The notes below the pieces were generated by a model. It did not search any database. It saw nothing but the letters and a program-made list of their open reading frames with translations, and had not been told where the DNA came from. This document shows positions 61,304 through 64,000 of a stretch of 64,000 bases of DNA, piece by piece (position 1 is the first letter of the stretch; the number at the start of each line of letters is the position of its first letter). Origin of the DNA: Apophysomyces variabilis (lineage: Eukaryota; Mucoromycota; Mucoromycetes; Mucorales; Mucoraceae); contig MZZL01000398.1 of assembly GCA_002749535.1 (NCBI GenBank), positions 248,001-312,000 on the forward strand. The letters run 5' to 3'. The position numbers and the translations under genes were made by a program.

Positions 61304-63067
61304 GTTGGTTTTATTTAACGCCTCTATTTGAACACAGCGTCTGTGACAGACATGTTTTGCTCGAGACCGCTCAAAAAAGAAAAGGTGGAATAAAAACCCT
61401 GCGGATGAGGCAGGGAAAAGGTCGAAAGAGTGACGTAAAAGAAATATAGAGGAATAAAGAAAAACATATAATGAAATAGAAAGGAAACGAAAAAAGGAAA
61501 AACAGGGAAGAAGAGGGAGTCAACTTTGATGTGCCTAGCTTGATTGAGGAGGGAGAGCATCGAGCCATTCCAGAACGGCCTTTCCCGGATCTGGGTCATG
61601 GTATTGTTGTGGATCTGATCCCGGATGCTGGTGAGCATCGAGTTCGGCAAGAATTGTGCATACAACTGACCATATTGTGCGGATCTGTTGGCGACGGCGG
61701 GTGAATCTGGGGATCGAATGCGGGAGGAGGTTGAGGCAGAGGGACATTGGATCGTCAGTCTGTTGGCGGGTAATGCCTAGGCGGTCATGCATACGGAGAC
61801 AGTCAATGGCGTGCTTTTTGGTGAGGTTCAACATAGCCGCAGGTAATGCAGGCATTTTTCTTGCCACCGGGTAGCTACGCTAGTCGCCAGCGGATACACC
61901 TGCTGTGGTCTCGTCTCGTCATGGGTAACCACAATTTTGGGTCTATGCATAGCGTGGATCGGCATGCTGCTAGGATCCGTGCGCCAGTAGCGGCTGATAT
62001 TATCGTCGTATGTGCGTGACGCAGGTATTGTCTGATTGTCGCTGGGAAAACCTTGGCCGAGGCTTCTTCTTGTGGTACCTCGATGCTTTGCCAGACGGGT
62101 GTGCGGCAGAGTTTGTTCCAGTGGGAGGTCGAAGAAGAGAGAAGTAAGGGCAGAAGTGTGGTGAGTAAGGCGTCCCCCGGAAGATGTCCGGCACGACGTA
62201 GGAATTTTGCTTGTAGGGTACCTGTTCGCTCTTGCATGCTAGGTAGCTTGGCCACGTGTCGCATCACTTTGGTTTCGGAGTGGGGATGGGCACCATAGAT
62301 CATACGAATACAAGTGTTCTGAGTACTTTTGAGTTCCTTGAGCTGAGTTTTGGTGAACGGGACAATTGCTAAACCATATTCCAACTTCGGCCGGATGAAT
62401 TGGGCATACAGCCTGCTGGGTAAGAGGCGTGAAAACCTGGAAGGGTTAAGGCCGATGTGGTTGACGATGCGCATGCTGGTGAGTGCTGATGACGAATTTC
62501 GCGCGATCAATTGTTTAGCATCTAATCGGCCACGGTTGTTAAATGGAACACCAAGGTATGCGAACGAGGAGGCAGCCGGTATTGGTGTGTCATACAAGTG
62601 ATAAATAAGAGCAGATCGAAAAGGCTGTATTATTACGCACTTTGCAGGATTCCAACAATAGCCTAATTGTTTGCTGTGGTTCTCGCAGAGCTCAAGTAGT
62701 TCATGCATTTCTTCTGAAGTTCCAAGTAGCGCAACGTCGTCAGCGTATAGAAGGCACTGTATGCTTGGTGTTGTTGTTTGGTCAGATCTTTCGCTCCTGA
62801 GCAGCGTAGGCAGGCTATTAATGTAGAGGGAGTATAAAAAAGGGGATAATATTAAACCTTGTAGAACGCCAGTTGTAGGAGAGAATCGATGGGACACTGC
62901 GTTCGAGATAAGGATTGCTATTAAGTCATCATCAAATAAGTTTTGAAGTAAAGAGAGTAGGGGAGGGGGGAGCAAGGAAGAAGGAACAAGGAGTTTCCAA
63001 ATAATGTTACGGTCGACTGTATCATATGCGGATTTGATGTCCAGAAACGCTAGAGTAGGAGGAGAAC
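61304..63067 (-). mobile_element. 5'-truncated LINE retrotransposon with target-site duplication
   Basis: The minus-strand frame begins inside the reverse transcriptase (SPPTLAFLDIKSAYDTVDR) and continues open for 366 codons: GVLQGLILSPFLYSLYINSL, the catalytic LLYADDVALLG, and a thumb/connection with FAYLGVPFNNRG. It ends with a TAG in place of Trp after CIRWRLA (61875). A frameshift follows in the zinc-knuckle-like end (NACITCG, then HAIDCLRMHDRLG in another frame). The 3' part after 61535 is T-rich non-coding and ends gttaaataaaaccaac. Exact 15-bp repeats flank 61304 and 63067. Endonuclease and N-terminal RT are absent, so this is one truncated insertion. Confidence 0.9.
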
Positions 63068-63082
63068 CTGCTATTCACTTAC
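63068..63082 (+). repeat. target-site duplication, right copy
   Basis: Exact copy of 61289-61303, directly abutting the 5' truncation point of the LINE. Confidence 0.85.
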
Positions 63083-64000
63083 AGTAACGGGAGAGATTGT
63101 TTTTCTGCCATAGCCATCTTCAAAGAAAATCCCATAAAAAATATTCATAGACTATGGCGATAAGTAGCAATGAACAGTGGTGTAAGAATTCACTTAGATT
63201 GTAAAGTAGGATACGTTTTCAGAGATCTATTAACAAAGAGGGTCAATAATAATATCCTCTGAGACCATTGTAAAAGCCATGGGGAAAACCCTAATAAGAT
63301 CTATATGGACAGAGGACAATTCAGCTTTTATATTCTTTATTAAGTCCTGTTTAGCAGCCTGCCTTTGCTTATAGCTGGTAGTTGCCATAGGAAACAAGTC
63401 CGTAAGCGTTCTCTTTCCAAAAGCCGATTCTAGGACGGAGCTTATCTCTCATACTGTGGTTATCAGCTGGTATATGTCATTGATTTAGTGAAGTACGAAC
63501 ATTAAAGTTTTCATGCGACAGGCCATAAAGTAGTACACCGTTTCCACCGTTTGTTATACAATGATCAGGTGTGATAACAATCACCTCATGAGCCATCATC
63601 CGTCTTGTCAATGTTTCCAAACTAAAACGATGCAAAGATCATTTGATTATCAAAATATTTATATTTTCATAGTTTTGCGCATCTTTGTTGTTGTTATACT
63701 CATGACTTATAACCGAGCCACCAAAGTTGTAGTGCGTGAGATTATTGTTGTCTATTTGTTTTAGCATGTTCAGGTGTGATGAAATGGATCCTGCGTTCCT
63801 GATCAGCGTAAGTGGTATGTATTATACTTAGCATGACTTATCAGACAAGAACCAAGCAAGAAGGGCGATCCACTTTGGGCATGATTTGCAGCTTGCATGG
63901 CGTGTTTGGCAATCGTAAAATATTCTGCATGAATGTCGATAGCCGGAGTTGAACGGACAATTAATTCCTTCTGGTACGGATCAGGCTAAAGTGCATGTCA
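63083..64000. other. right-end region, no gene recognised
   Basis: AT-rich sequence with short ORFs only (the longest, 63561-63764 on plus, is hydrophobic and without motif). A string caggtgtgat occurs at 63566-63575 and again at about 63771-63780. Otherwise nothing is supported. Confidence 0.4.

Noticed and set aside
1..64000. tRNA genes
   Set aside because: Several GTTCGAA-like strings were inspected (for example 5470 and 48505) but none had pairing arms on either side.

Overview
The window is nuclear DNA of a filamentous fungus, most probably an early-diverging one (Mucoromycota, Mucorales-like). The evidence is AT-rich spacers, many short spliceosomal introns of about 45-75 nt, a full set of fungal housekeeping genes, a long coronin-7-type gene, a SAM+SNF2 protein, and decayed LINE and Tc1/mariner elements of the kind common in that group. 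Nothing looks bacterial or viral. The genus cannot be fixed from the sequence alone.

Layout from left to right: the 3' end of an unidentified gene (1-239); a secreted GH17 beta-1,3-glucanase (853-1925, +); mitoribosomal protein mS35 (2033-2932, -); a gene-poor 3.8 kb stretch; a DEP/RGS protein of the Sst2/FlbA type (6731-8680, +); a doubtful small ORF (-); an Iml2/TTC39 protein (10521-12378, +); a type II membrane, glycosyltransferase-like protein (12509-14294, +); an unrecognised spliced gene (about 14.6-15.1 kb, -); tRNA-dihydrouridine synthase Dus3 (15510-18370, +), convergent with the mitochondrial aminopeptidase Icp55 (18391-20540, -); a Vps9/CUE Rab5 exchange factor with a polyQ tail (21479-24054, +); an Osh4-type oxysterol-binding protein (25527-26863, +); a hexokinase-like protein that has lost catalytic residues (28044-29717, +); the meiotic helicase Mer3/Hfm1 (30127-35472, +); a coronin-7 homologue (35537-39104, -) divergent from a Romo1/Mgr2 protein (39310-39802, +).

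From about 40 kb the window is richer in mobile DNA. It holds an apparently intact 1,287-residue Fanzor-type RNA-guided nuclease homologue (41539-45609, -); a GPAT/LPAT acyltransferase (48049-49424, +); a degenerate LINE (about 49.6-52.2 kb, -); a decayed Tc1/mariner transposase (53757-55089, -); a SAM-domain ATRX-like SNF2 remodeller (55634-58958, +); the CCA-adding enzyme (59031-61212, -); and a second, 5'-truncated LINE bounded by a 15-bp target-site duplication (61304-63067, -).

The genes do not form one pathway. Recurrent themes are mitochondrial upkeep (mS35, Icp55, Romo1/Mgr2, Cca1), tRNA maturation (Dus3, Cca1), membrane lipid and endosome traffic (Osh, GPAT, Vps9), G-protein signalling (RGS) and genome or meiotic functions (Mer3, ATRX-like). 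The most unusual locus is the Fanzor gene. It keeps the RuvC Asp/Glu/Asp residues, with the glutamate in the rearranged position, plus a zinc ribbon and a very long N-terminal extension, and it is followed by a compact hairpin pair that could belong to a guide RNA.
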